A DNA stretch of 64,000 bases from the NCBI GenBank assembly GCA_014871385.1, contig CM026428.1, forward strand, positions 16,918,830 to 16,982,829, written 5' to 3'. Every line of letters begins with the position of its first letter. Within the stretch, counting starts at the first letter, position 1. A program made the translations under genes and the position numbers. Shown in pieces: positions 22,404 through 36,390 of this stretch. Source of the stretch: Ceratodon purpureus. Taxonomy: Eukaryota; Streptophyta; Bryopsida; Pseudoditrichales; Ditrichaceae. The notes below the pieces were generated by a model that worked only from the letters and a program-made list of their open reading frames with translations, was not told the origin of the DNA and made no database searches.

Positions 22404-25400
22404 TTAATCAGCTTCAGGAAGTGGGGGGGTTGCAGACGTAAGTGATAAATGAGATACCCGTACAGCACCAATCAATCGTTCTGGAAGTTCATCCATGCCG
22501 TTGCCCTGCGGAATATTTTAAATATGAGTATTAAAATTGGAGAAGCCAACGACTAGAAGGATGCAGGCAGCAAACCTATCCTCCCATAAATCTTATCTCG
22601 AACTTCAGTTGACAAAAGTTTATCACCAGAATGGTTTATGTATACATGACATTGTCCTTCGTTGTATCAATATTCGGCATCAAGGTTAGGAAGTCAAAAA
22701 GTTGATATTTTAAAATTAAAACTAAATAAGTTGAAAAGATCCTGATTAAAATTCTTAAATTATTTCAGCCTGCCTTCAATTTAGTCAGAATATTTATATC
22801 TTCACATTCCTAGAAATATTCCTCAACTGTTATAATCGAAGAGAAATACCTGAATTAGAAAGGCCATGTCAACGACCAACGCACTCACGACACCAAAAAC
22901 AAGCCCAAGCACACCATTAGCCACCGTTGATGATCCAATGTCTGCATCAACCTGGTCAAATAATCGAATAACTCCCAATGTTATTCACTGAACACTTCTA
23001 AAAAGTTCACTATTGCAAATTGCAAAGACACGACGTAATTAAGAAATTGCCAGGTTCACTTTAACCATTAAAAAATAAAGTACTCCCCAGATCACATTCA
23101 AGCGCCTTATTACTTCATTTTAAACAAAAATACTTCATTTAAAACAAAAATACTTCATTTGGTACATTTGAGAAATGCCAATACGTCAAAAGTTTCCTTA
23201 ATTCACGGAATTGTAGAAAACCACGGTCAATTACCTCAAGGTAGCTGGGACCTCGATGATAAGTACAATCTACTGCTTTGCCAAGAATGCAAGGAGTGGT
23301 ACCCACACTTTGCCTCACAATCCAAGATCCCTGCAGAAAGTAGCCTTTTCCAAATCAGAACACTAGATTGATTATTAACAAACTGTTAAAAGAATGTTCA
23401 CAAAATATTAAAGAATTTTGGTTCTAAGCACTTGTGATGGTCCTGTTTGACCATGTTTGACCATGTCGCAAGAAAAAAGTCTACATACTAAACATGAGTC
23501 TGCAAAGCGGCTCAAACTGTGGGGCTCATAAGCTTACCACAGCCCAAGAAAAGCTCAACCATTCTCAGGCAGCATACCTGCGGGACAGAAGGTATAAGTT
23601 TGAGGCGACTGTTGCGAAAATTGTCATCTCCGTCCACAAAGCGTTGCAAAAGTGAACCCTCTGGCGCTTTTGCAGCAACAAAGTAAAAGATCATGCTGTA
23701 GTGAGACGCTGCTGGCACCTGTATTCACAACATCGTGAGAATTTAACACGTATTGCAGCATATGTTACTCGGCAAACAAACAACATCAAGCAGCATTTTC
23801 CAGGGTGTAAGATACTACTTTAGCTGAAATATCGACTTACTGCATTTACGCCCTGAGTATTGATTTATCAATTCATGCACTGAGTTTTAAGAGAACCAAA
23901 ATACCTCCTGTAAACGCTCAATCATCAAGAATGCTGAAGGACCAAAACCGCTACAGTATAAATTCGAAGAACTAAGACTACGTAAACCGAATCAATACGA
24001 CAAGTTCTACTTCCACAAGTTACTCAAATACTGCATACCAATCCAGTTTTCTCAGACGCACCTGAACATTAAATGCTACTGTGAAAAGTCCCATCTCCGC
24101 CGCTACCTAGAACACATAACAATCTCAGTCAAGCATCGAATAAAAGCAATAGCTACACCGCACACTTCTGAGCTCCCTAAGAGTTGCATAATCTCCTGCA
24201 TGATGTAGCAATTTTTGCCTGGAAGCCATCACTTCAAGAAGCTATAAAATTAACAGTAGCTTGCAGCTAATAAGAATCAGGAGTTGCACCTGGGCAACAC
24301 AGCCTTTCCTCCTAGCAACATGGTCAATCCGTTTAACATCTTTGAACCAGTCAACTGCTACAAGCTGCATTAATGGTTCACCTGCAGCAGTCTGCTTATA
24401 CAAAACATTTGAGATAAATGAGACTCCAAATAATGATATAGCCAAAACAACCCCATAAAGTGTTACTAGTGTACCAAGATAAGTGAGGACAAGAATTGGT
24501 GTTAACCTATGGAATGGGAGCACTTAACAAAGTCCAGGTTATATTAGAGCTCAAATCTCAATCAACACAATTAAATTTGCAAGACAAAGAGGAATAACAA
24601 AACAGTCAATTGGAGCTCGCCTTTGAACGATCAATTAGAAAATGCTTGCTTCGAACTCGGAAGTTATTACAATCTGGAATGCTCCAGCAATTCTTCCCAT
24701 TATTGTGATCACCCTTAGCAAGGTTGCCTGATAACATCGATAAATCCAGAGTAACGGCTGGGAGCTCCACCACACTTTCTGCACGAATATCACAAATGGC
24801 TTTAATGTTATTGATAATTAGTATACGGTATCACATCAGAAGAAAGGTAATTCCAAATTTTGATTCGCATTGAAGATGTAATACAGGTGAAACGGCACAT
24901 TATCCACTGAACCTTTCGTACTGTACACACATAATGAATGAACAACTTGACGACCAATATCTCAGTTTTATTTACTTGTCACATCTCATTCATCTATATT
25001 GTGTATGATGTATATTTCTGAAGTTTCTTCCTGGAAAGGTGATATAATTCCTTTAAACCTCATCCAGCACAATAAACGCATCAGATAAAAACAAATGATA
25101 AGACCACTTAATACCTGCCACGATGAGACTCTCCGATCCAAAGTATGGCTGCCAGCCAAAGCCAAGAAACGTTAACACACGAAGAGATCTAAACTTGGAT
25201 GGACGTTAATACTTTATATCATTGTAGCTTACACAGTATCATGTTGAATTCGCCCTTACCTTTGATCCTGAAAACTGTCTTGATGCAACTTCGTCACGCA
25301 TGGGGGTGGCACGCTGCCATCACTCCCACTTCGTTCTCAGATTTATTTTCCTTAAATGCAGGATCTAACTTGTAGAACTCTCATACTATGAAAACACATG

Positions 25401-28400
25401 AAATCAACACAAAAATACTTTTTTTTGTGAAAAAACTGATCTTGAGTAATGAAACTCACCTCAGAATCAGCATAATTCTGAAAATCAGGCTCAGACTCAG
25501 ACCCATCATACATCGATAAGCCTGCAGAGGCCATCTCAGGTAACGATGCAACTTTTTGAGGTGGACCCCGATTTCTGAGCTTTCCGGTGCCTATTTTAGA
25601 CATCCTTGGCACAGGTGGCAGAACTTGGGTTCCATCCCTTTGGGCAAACCACTCCCTCAGACCTGAAACAGACATGACGCATTCATTCCTGTCATATATA
25701 AAAGAAAAACTGATGTAGATATTCCCAAGCATGTTATTACTGCTTCAGGCCAGTATGGACTTCGAAGTGTCCCTTTGATGCTATTCCGCAGTGGTTATTA
25801 GATTTCATTACGAAGTACGTTTGCAATACAACGAGAACAGAAAGCAACATAACATGAAGGATATTATTTACCAGCAACACTGTTCAGTATCTGAATAACA
25901 GAATGATGATGGCAGAGAGGGACATAGTTTGCACCCCAACCCTTCAAGTCAATATGCACCAATTGCTGCACACGTGCCCGAGGTTCTCCATTTGCACGAG
26001 GTTTTAGGGGGCAAATTGTAAAACCCCCACCTACAAAATGCACGTCCAATCTAAGTAAGGTTGTAAAGCATAAACATAGAAAGTAGAACTTCAGACTCCA
26101 CACTGCAGGCACCAATATCCCATCGGGACTAATTTAAAAATAAAAATAAAAACCCAATTACCAGGAAGATCACAACATAAACAAAGAAGCATTTATAAAT
26201 CTTAAGTGGAAGTGCACAAAAAAGAAATTGTGAGCCCACTTTGGTAATTAGAATCAGTCGGAATGCGCACACCTTTGTATGAAAAAAATTGTACTTACTC
26301 TCTATGTGAGCTCGAACCCAACCTGGTACAGGAGGGCAACTGGGATGCTCCTTAGACCGGAACAAAATAACTATATTCAAAACACAGCAGGAATCAGAAA
26401 GAGCACTACCATATAACTTCACTATAAATTAGATAATGATTTCTGCAGGCATTACCAGAGATCAAACACCTTAGTAGATTCCAGCTATAGAGGTGTGAAT
26501 GGTTAGCTTGAGCTCACTTCAGTAGATAGAAGTCAATTGTCAAAACGTCAGCCTTGGCGTTCATCAAGCATAGAGACAAAAAATAAAATAAAATAAATCA
26601 CGCATTAGGGTATTCCTTAGGGAATCTTGTCATGAGGACAACATAATCTTTGTAAAACGCCTAAAATCTGCATACTGTTCCTCATTGGCGAAGACAGGCT
26701 TAAATTTGTCCACATTCAGAGAGATTTTACATACATAATTATGATGTAATTCTGGAACCAACAGTGAAAATCAGCAACGAAGTGCATAAGCACTCAAGAA
26801 TCATAGTTAGGGTTGTGGCCTCATTCAAGCATCAACTTTGGGAGGTGAAACTTCAATTCACTTTAATTCCTGTAGAAACAAAGCATGTGAGGGAAGCCTT
26901 AGAAAGAACTACTAAAGGGGTGTGAAGAGGAAGAGGTCTAGCAAAAAAAAAAAAAAAAAAAAGAAAAGAAAAAGAAGAACCTACTCCTATTGGCAGGACC
27001 TATTATGTGGACGATTCATTAAACATTGGAACACATTAGAGAACTTGTATGTGGTGAAGAAAAGTACCGTAGCTTCCGTCATCATTACGTCGCCAGTAGC
27101 GCAGATAGCAAAGATCACGAGGCCACAGAAACCTGCAAGGTCACCTCAAAGATATCACATCACAAGGATTTACACATTTCAAAACATTTGTTAATATCCC
27201 GTTCACCGTAAAAAACGCTTCCATCCTACAAATGCAGAAAGAAAAATGAGAACATCATCCAGCTCAACTGAACAAGAAATATTGAACATTGTTGACTTTG
27301 TTCAAGACTCAGAAGTTTGATGACGGACTAGCATCGACTTACAAAGGAAGAAAGTCCAACTGGAGACGTTGATGAATGATTGTAGTGTGCCCATCAACCT
27401 CCTGCACCAAATGGGCTTCTTGAAAGCTGCAATCCCATCTGTATATAGAACCTGGCAATGTCAAACACTGCAAAGAAAATTCTGCCTACGTCATTGACAA
27501 GACTCTGCATGTGCAAGAGAGGATGAAGTGTGAAAGCCTGAAATTTTGAATGGATTGATTGGTATAATAAGATAAGAATCAGAGAAGACTGACAATGTGC
27601 ATCACCGGTAAAGGAAGAAAAAAAAAGCAACCATCTACGTTTGACATGATAGACGCCACATACACAGGAAGGCACTGCCGAAATGATTAATAAGGAATAG
27701 CCCACATGACTGCCACACGTAACATACATCGATAATTGAAATTAATAGATACTTACTCATAACGTGAGTTATTATCAATACCCATAATCAGTTCAAAAAT
27801 TTCTGCACATGATGCCTCTACTACTCCGACTGCCTTCATTCCTTTGCACCGAATCAGGGCCTGCAACAGTACACCCGCTTCATATCTTCAGAGTGTAAAT
27901 CACTATCGTATAATAAACTACTTGAAAAAGACCTGCAGCTAGTTTCTCTGTATCATAAGAAAAAGGAATGTTTTCAGAAAGGGTACTTACAGCCTGGTCA
28001 CCATCCTGTACTTCTTCAAAAAACCTGAGCCCTGCAAAAACGTCGAAGTCTTGTGAACAGCATGATCTACTTCAAAGTTTCATATACAACGCATGTGATA
28101 CAAAACTTATCAGAGTTGCATAAATAGTAAATCATTATGTTTGCTTGAAGGTTAGAGGTCTTCGACTTGCCATTCTGGCAGCGAACGAGGTGCCAGTGTC
28201 TTCTTGCAGAAGCTGCTGCATCGGCATCCAGATTACCCCACCTTGGATCCATCCCTCTACTCCAGTCCTCTATTGATTCCGGAGGCCCTAACATCAGCAT
28301 GCATTCAAAAGATAAAATTAAATGTCTCGATGAACACGTGCCACAGAATTCTTGCAGGATGAAATGATACGGTTTCCCAGATCGCATGACTCGAGACCTG

Positions 28401-30809
28401 CCCTAAGTCCTAAGCTGCTTTTTCCACGGTTAGAGAAACGTAGGCAACTTTTATTGTTTTTGGCAACAGCTTGCTTAACGTAACGATATTAAGTACCATT
28501 TCCAACAGTTCGGCTTCGATGATGATTTGGCTCCTTGTCGTCCTCGTCATCATCAGCTTGAGACTTGCCACTGTTGCCCCTGAAACAAAGATAAAATATA
28601 TAAATTGGATTAGCACTTTAGATTCAGTGCCCTCCAAAAAGCACAACGAAGATTGAAAAATATGCTGAGTAAAATCATTATGGACATGGCAACAGAATAC
28701 AAACTGGCTATCGTGGTCTGAAGAAGATGCATCACGGTCTTGATCTTCCTCTGCTTTGCACAGAGAAGGTGGAAAGGTCATGCTTCCATTGGTAGTATGC
28801 AGATTCAAATACTGCAACCGTCATCCACAACCTGCATCAGTATTTTCGAGATAGCTTCTAAGCTTCTTTAAATGCCCGAAGTCATTCCGTACACACATTA
28901 AGAATGAATTTGAAAGTATTTGAAAATAAAAAGCCCATCCACGTCCAATATGCTTCACAAGTAATTAGCAAATCGATAAAGATGTTACCACAGGACTCAT
29001 CCAGTTAACAAGTTTCAAATGAGGCGAAGAGAATACCTGGTCAATTACTTGTTCCAAAGCCTCCTTCCATGCAGTCGCCTCTTGGACATTAAATGCTGCC
29101 ATCTGGAACAAGCAAGAAGAAAATCCAACTAAGAAATACCCATTTTAAAATCATTTGTCACCGACTAATGACGAGTAAAAATCGGATGCAATGTCATTCC
29201 TAAAAAAGACATCTAGCTGCTAGCATGAATATATGTTATTAATAGATTGTAACAGAATATTTAAAGAAAAACTACAAATGCATCAACAAGAGTAGGAGAA
29301 AAGAAGGGTACCGTGATACGATGAGACCTATCCTTCTTATTGTATACAGATAGCACATACACAGTCTGCACCAAAGCCAGGACAAAATAGAATAAATCAC
29401 CAAGTCCTATGATAATTAGTCTCAGGGTTTACAACGCCACTCGCAACCACAAATTATCGTGATAAGGAGGTTAGGAGGTTCATTGAACATGTTCTATGGC
29501 TGACAAGCCTTTTGCAATAAGTACCCGCAGAAGAGGGGCATGTAACTGGAAACGTAGTGACACAACCGCCAGTCGCATACACAAGCTATCTCTATTCAAA
29601 CTGAATCTCAGGTTTGGCAAGGAAAATCAGGATTTAACATTTACTGTCTCCGTTCCAAAAGCAAAAAATGCTTATCTCAAACAAAACGTTCCAGATCTTT
29701 TCTGTTTGCCATGGGCTCTGAAATAATGTCTTCCAGAAGGAAGAATGTCTTCGAGAAAACAATGTGTGCCGCTAGGGCAAGGGGAAAAAGACAACCTTAC
29801 TATCGTAACCGTCACAAAACAATTTACTAAGCATCAAGGTAATACAACCCAAAACACTAATCGTATCAAGTCTAATCCTGTACCCAAAAATTTACCATTT
29901 GTATCTGTACACTTCCTTTCAAGCATCGAAATCAGCACAGAGTCGACAAGTTTACTGTAACGGCCTGTTAAACACTAACATTCTACTCCTATCTTTACAA
30001 TAGTAGATTTCAGGCAGGAAAGATGTGTATGATGCAATACAATAAACAACGTACGTGGCCATGATGAGTCTCTAGCCCTCGATCCTCCACTCGACAATTT
30101 CCATCGATCGGAAGAGTTTTAAGAGGAACCTGCATAATGAGATCGGAAAATCCCGAGAAAATTATTATCCATACCATTGTTAACTTGACTGGTAGATCAT
30201 GATAATGACTGCTATCTTGAGAGTGATTCAGGACACGAGCTAAACCAGTTCATCTGCTAATTGTCAGAATAAAGAGCCCTTCAAGCATCTCACTGTAGAT
30301 TATGACACAACCGTATTCCCTCTCTTTCACCTCCTCACCATTTCATAGGGTTATTTCTATCTCTTTAGAAAATAACGACAACTACTATGACTCTTCTGAA
30401 AAGTTCACTCGAATCCCTTCTATGTACGACATGATTCTTAAGTGCTTTCTGCAGTACAGAAAAAAATTGACGCCATCGTAGTCATTTCTATTGAAAAACT
30501 TGCTGAACAGGTCTCCTGCAGATAATTTTATTCATTTACAGCTACAAAGTGGTTTGGCATGAACACAGTGACCAAGAAGATTCTACAAGTCTGCACGTCG
30601 ATGAACGATTATCAAACCCGTGATCTGGTACAGAATATATGATTAAGAATGGGATTCAAGAACTGTTGTACCTCGTTGGCCGATGGCTGTCGCTTATAGT
30701 ACGCAAGAATCAGAGATTCCAGCACAAAATAACGTTTGTGAAAAAACGATCGCCCAATCTTGCGACGCCCGTACCGCACCATCCACCCCTCCATCGTTGG
30801 CCTAGTCAT
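22404..30809 (-). CDS. EDR2L: EDR2-like protein: PH, START and DUF1336 domains, 23 exons
   Basis: Exons from the start: 30672-30809, 30055-30129, 29312-29365, 29037-29102, 28705-28811, 28497-28579, 28171-28287, 27991-28031, 27757-27860, 27343-27438, 27069-27133, 26299-26370, 25872-26030, 25460-25662, 25260-25313, 25115-25148, 24621-24778, 24290-24391, 24062-24106, 23578-23718, 23235-23330, 22850-22951, 22404-22505. All phases agree and give 737 residues; Arabidopsis EDR2 is about 718. PH domain about 1-110 (EGWMVRYGRRKIGRSFFHKR), START about 205-400 (MKAVGVVEAS, WPRDLCYLRYWRR, HIDLKGWGANYVP), DUF1336 about 530-735 (VAVDWFKDVKRIDHVARRKG, LLQRFVDGDDNFRNSRLKLI, DIGSSTVANGVLGLV). EDR2 binds phosphoinositides at membranes and restrains defence and cell death. 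Introns 7 and 17 use GC donors. Exons 5, 15 and 16 are the least certain. Confidence 0.93.
26941..26960 (+). repeat. A20 homopolymer in an EDR2-like intron
   Basis: About 20 consecutive A followed by an A/G-rich stretch lie within the intron between exons 11 and 12. On the coding strand this is a T tract. It may be the tail of an old retroposed insertion, but no body was recognised. Confidence 0.5.
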
Positions 30810-31353
30810 TGTTGCTTGACTAGTTTCTCGCTCCCCTCACAAGAGTTCCGCAGGCCACGCCGTAAGATCACCCCCCATCCTCAGTGAACTATGTGAAACC
30901 CGAGTTCAAAAAGTGCGATACATTCTCCGATCCTAGGCTGGTGGGGTTGAGCTTGCACGGCAGCCTCATGCAAGCCCTAGAAAAACCCCGCCCCCTGCAC
31001 CACAAAGGAAAGCAAATCTCCCAAGATCAATCCCCGCCAACGACAAGCACAACCCTTCCTTTGGCAGAGTGTCCCGCTCAAACCTAACCACGAACAGGGA
31101 GCCAGAATGACATTCTTAACTCGGTCCCGAAGAAAATGGTCCAGGGAGCGATTGGAAAACAGCAAGTCCTGGAATGGTCACACCATGATCCGCATCCTTA
31201 AGAATATGCTCCGAATGGCAGTTGAGCGAATCCATAGGCAGAGATGGAATGGGATTCGTTCCGACCTAGGTTAGCGCCAGATCCAGACAACCTGGGATGT
31301 CGCGGTAGAAGGCGAAAGGAAGGAAGGAAGGAAGGCGACGATGGAAGAGTGGA

Positions 31354-31400
<47 letters not shown>

Positions 31401-31496
31401 TGGAATATAGAAAATGGGAAATGAGAGGAGAGAGAAGTCCAGAGAAGAGGAGCAATGTGGAGATCGAGATTGATGAATGCAGGCAGGAATGAGTAA

Positions 31497-31540
<44 letters not shown>

Positions 31541-31646
31541 TGTGTGTGTGTGCATGAAAGAGAGTGCGTGGATGGCAGTGGCAGTGGCAGTGGCAGTGGC
31601 AGGGATGGAACGAGAGAAAGGGAGATGGAAGGGCGAAGGAGCGGAG

Positions 31647-31688
<42 letters not shown>

Positions 31689-31960
31689 TCGGGCACAACG
31701 AGGGAAGCCGATCGCAGGGCAGAAGGCAGGGCAGAAGGCAGGGCAGAAGGCAGGGCAGAAGGCAGGGCAGAAGGCAGGGCAGAAGGCAGGGCAGAAGGCA
31801 GGGCAACGCAGGCGAGGAGAGAGAGGAGAGGCAAGGCAGGAGAGGCCAGGCCAGGCGAGGAGGGAGGGCAGAAGGAAGGGCAGAAGGAAGGGCAGAAGGC
31901 ACAAGGCAGAAGGCAGGGCAGAAGCCCAAAAGAGAGAGAGAAACACAACTTCAAGTAGAA
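30810..31960. promoter_or_regulatory. EDR2-like upstream region with GA microsatellites and minisatellites
   Basis: On the coding strand of the EDR2-like gene these are CT tracts, typical of plant 5' leaders. GA runs lie at 31357-31398, 31500-31538 (followed by GT to about 31552) and 31651-31683. GCAGTG units lie at about 31575-31602. A 12-bp unit GGGCAGAAGGCA repeats about 7.6 times at 31715-31805, with looser copies at 31862-31925. Long frames open in several registers are a by-product of the repeats. Confidence 0.7.
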
Positions 31961-34900
31961 TAGCCTAGGCTCTACACTTCTTTACACTTCTCTACAGTTT
32001 CAAAATCAACTGCCGCCTGTAAGTACCATTGCACCATTGCTCCATAACATCATCATACTACAACAACAACAACAACACAATGCAATCCATGGTTTTCACT
32101 CCACCCGGCCCTTCTCTTTCACACTTGCTCTACACCTTGCTAAGCATGCAATTGCAAATTCATTATTTTGGTACTTCTCGTGGAAATGTATATGCCACAA
32201 CACAGAGGGCACGATGTGGGTTTCCGGATGCGTCACTGGGCTAGCTTCTGTCAAGTTAGGCCAACTAATCAGGGTTGTAATGGACCTCTAATTATAAATG
32301 GACATACTCAATAAGCGGGATTTTCATGGAGTCTTTTGAGCTTTAACTCACGTTCGGCAAGGTTCTGTGAATGTCTTGCTTATTGTGTCACCATGTTGGT
32401 CATGTTCTGACAAAGGTGAATACTTAATTAATCTTTTGGAAGTATTACATAAGAGTGATTTCATCCACTATGGCTCTGGTGCTTTTTCTTTGCGTTGCAT
32501 CCGTCGGTGGGGATACTAGTCATAAATAAAGTTCAGCTGTGGATGAGAATATTGGAAAGAGACTTGCTTTTAAAGAATCACAATTTGCAACGTTATCATC
32601 AAAATGCGAATTGTCTTCTATGTTGAACAATCCATTGTCAAGCTTCAATACAAGCTCTCATAGTCGCAGGAAAGACAAAATTTAGATTAACTTTTCTTCC
32701 AAGGAGAAGTCTTGTCTTCTTAATGAAATGACGTGCTCACGCCACTTACAAAATGCGGATAAAACCTTGAGTTCTACCGGGAAGATTGTAGTTCCCTCCA
32801 ATGTTAAACCCGGTCCTCCTCCAAAAATTGTTAAATTCTCTCTTAAAACCCCTCCATTTTCTATTGAGTTTCCATAAACTCAATATAAACTACAAAGATC
32901 AAAATATATTGTCTAAGGCTCACCACCCAACCATAAAGAAGTGTCTCAGCTTCTCACCCCAAAGCCTTTATATACTAGTTCCTTCCCAAAAAGAACTAGA
33001 GTCTATCTCAAAGTATGTCTCAGAGTTTATCCTATTCATAGATCTTTTTAGATCATTCTATCTCCTTTACTCCTATATTTGAGTAAAGATAATTCATAGA
33101 TCCTTCTAGATTCTTCTAACTCTTTAACTCATAGTCCTTTCTAGATCCTTCTATCTCTTTTACTCCTTTAATTCAGTGTAGTCTAATTCTAGTGCACACC
33201 ATCTTGAGTTGTTTAACCTTGTACATATCTTCTCAATCTAGAGTTCTCTAACTCCAATGCACTAAATATGGAGCTATCAAACTCCAATGTACATGTTCTC
33301 AATCTGGAGTTGTCTGACTCCAGTCCATCCATTCTCAACTAGGAATTGTATGACTCCTTTCATCCTCTACTTACACAGTGCCACATGTGATTAGAAGATT
33401 TCATTCATCCATCTATCATCATAGTTACCTTACGATGGCAGATAGGAGTACGGATTTGCCTGGGAAGTTTGGGCTTTAGTGAGTGTAGGAAAGATAATTG
33501 AATACTAAGTGTTTTTAAGTCCCGTCATTGTTGATCCCAGTAAGTCCTTGGGTCTAGCTATAGGAACTGCTTAGAGGTTAGGAGTTGGCTACTACAGACG
33601 GCGTCTCTTAAACGGCCGATGAACTTAAGGACTTATACTACTTGGCTAGCCGATGGAAACATTCAAGGACCAGAGGACCTTGGAGACTCAAGGTGAGGGT
33701 CTACTTTCCTTGGTGCCTCAAACAGTGAGACAAGAGTATAACACACATACACATGTATAGCACATCGTATTGATTAAGAAAAGAGTTCAATAGGTTTACT
33801 TCTTAAGATGGAACGGTGTCATTATATTGTCCATGGTGTCCGAATACAAACATGGAGTGACAAGGGGGTGACCAGTTGGCCTAGAGTTCGAGCTGTAATA
33901 CAATATACTCTACGTCTATAAAACCAAGAAGTGATTCCTACTGCTAGGCCGCTATTCTTTATACTAGCGTGATCCGCTAAGTGTGCTTTTAACTATTAGT
34001 GTCACCGTCTATCTCCCTCGCTCCCATGGCTACCGTGTTGTCTTGGGCGGGTAACACACTCACCTTATGTAGAGTCAAATGTTTCCATGTATGTCGGAAT
34101 GTCTACTGAGACTCACAAGTGTTTCTAGAGTTGTTATGCTTCCAAATAGCGGTGAAACCACAAATGAAATTGGTATTTAATTTTGCGTGTGATCAAGTTG
34201 CTACTATGACTTGAGCATGCTATGAACAAAGTAATTGGAAAAGGTGGATTTGGGCATGTTTGTCAACAAGATGGTAGGAGTAGTGAAACCCTTGTCTCAT
34301 GTATGAAATCTGATAATTCTCGGGTATGGTGTTTTGGGCATGTACCTGTAGATTCAATTTATATCTAGATGATACACTCCCTTATAGCGCTCTACTCGTT
34401 GTCTACCTCCAATTCAATAAATGCCTGTATTAACAATAAATCCTAATGACCACTGGTTTATGCTCCGTAATCAAATGTTGTTCCACATTTTGTATTCAAA
34501 ACTTAGTTAAGGGTTAAGTATAGGCAAATGGAAACATTCTCATGCTGTGATTGTTGTCCATGTGACTCTGACCTTGATGAGTACTTAGATTCAAATCGGC
34601 TATTCTATCAAATTTCTCTTTACTTTGCACTTAGTAGTTGCTTCGAAGCACTTTGCGGCATCATAATGTCGTAATGCATTCCCTCGACAAATGGCATCGA
34701 AAGACAACCTATTCCTTCTTAAACCATTGCCGGTAAGTAATCCTCATCCATGCCATATTCCAACCTCAACATATTTCTTTGTGCATTCTCAAACATGTCA
34801 AGTGGTACATGTATAGGATACTATTGTATTGTCGAATATTTGCTTCTTCCATGCATGTGTAAGGCCAACACATTTACCCACTCAATTTGAAATACTAATT

Positions 34901-36390
34901 GAAGAGCACATGAGAATCCTTGGTAGGGAGGGCTATCTAATCAGTCTCAACTTTAAGCCCTTCCTATGCACGAGGCTTACTAAGCAATTAATACCTCTAG
35001 ATGGCCTTCCAAATTGTTGCAATAGCAAATTGCTTAGTCATCCTTTGGACCACGTCCTATTCAATTTCAACATGAAGGTTCATCCACCTTTCATCGTCGC
35101 CTTCCAATTCTAATTCCTTGACCTGCACAAGATGCCCCTCCGGTAGTAGGCAATCAGACAGATCGAAGACAACATACTTCGCCATATAGCCAAGGGGGTT
35201 GTAGAAGACCTTGGAGCCTTGCAATAAAATAGCGCCACGCCATGGTAAAGCAGCGGGCTTGGAATTTGCAAAACAAGGCATATGCAATGCAGCAAATCGC
35301 ACATGCTAAGGGTTGGCAAATAAGGTACTCCATTTTTGCCAATCCAGAGGGTGACACTATAGGAGATTGGGGAAGATAGCAAGCCGCAGTGAGATCTATA
35401 GTTGAACTTACCGTAGATAGATCAATTTGAGATTATAAAAAAGAACTTGTGGAGTGGAAGAAGATGCTGAAAACAATTCAGCTGGAGCTACATACGCACA
35501 AATAATCTCCACTGCATGGAAACATGGATTTCCCCCAAACCAATCTAACACAATTTTTGCATCTCATAAAAAATGGAGGTGCGGTGGTAACCAAGTTGTC
35601 TACTTCAAAGAGCTCATGGTACAATCTTTGAAGAGGTCTACCAAGAACCAATCGCTAAACTTCGACGCACTTTACTAGTTAGGAGAAAATAGCGTTAAAA
35701 CGTCTCACGCCGTTGCAACATCCTCCCCTGTAGAAGGTAGCGTTGGCCAATTTCTCTTTCAAGCCATCTCCTTATGTAAGGACTCCCTTGTCCAATATGA
35801 TGTATGTTTATTTTGTTATTTATTGTCTTCTATAACACCAGCCGCCTTCTATAATTTCTTGTACAAAAGTCATATGCCATGCTCAACGCATGTAGAATGG
35901 TGTCAACCAAGTGCAACTATACAATCATACCCACAGCAAATATTGATTAGTCCGTCATTGTCGACGTTACATCAATGAACTCTAACCAGCGCTATTGATG
36001 GAAACACTAGAAAGTAGTTACAGAGCGGGTTTGTCAAGAGATGAATCCTTGCAAGCCACGACGGTAATGCCTCCAACGTTCTTGTCATTCTCACTAGGCA
36101 ATACCTTGTTGCCCAAATCCATTGTCCTTGAAGAATGTGTTGTCACTAGAGGACATCTCTATAAACACGAAATTACCATGTCGGCAACGGCTTGGGTTTG
36201 ACACACACTAAATGGGCGTGAAGTTACAGAGTTGCAAGGTAACTTTCTGCTCGTAGTGGAAAAAACAGCAGGCATGTAGGCTTAGCAAAGGGAGCAAAAA
36301 AAAAGCCGAGAGGGATTAAAGATCGTATTTTCATTTTTTCTTTGTAAATAAAATTTACAATATCAAATTTCTGCTCTATTTATCTTTTGA
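31961..36390. other. gene-free region with degenerate repeats
   Basis: No gene I can support. At about 33030-33180 a roughly 60-base block (CATAGATC, CTTCTAGAT, TCTTTTACTCC) recurs about three times. At about 33190-33360 phrases like CTCAATCTAGAGTT and CTCCAATGCACT recur. A minus-strand open frame at 35057-35302 (containing YMAKYVVFDLSDCLLPEGHL) may be a fragment of a mobile-element protein; I do not recognise it. Confidence 0.4.

Noticed and set aside
31198..31968. Six long overlapping open frames on both strands (134-243 codons)
   Set aside because: They are open only because GA and 12-bp repeats lack stops in several registers; the translations are pure repeats.
35351..35370. CACTATAGGAGATTGGG as a left end for the CACTA element ending at 37997
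   Set aside because: It diverges from CACTATAAGAAACCC after seven bases and the preceding triplet is TGA, not TCC as at the right end.
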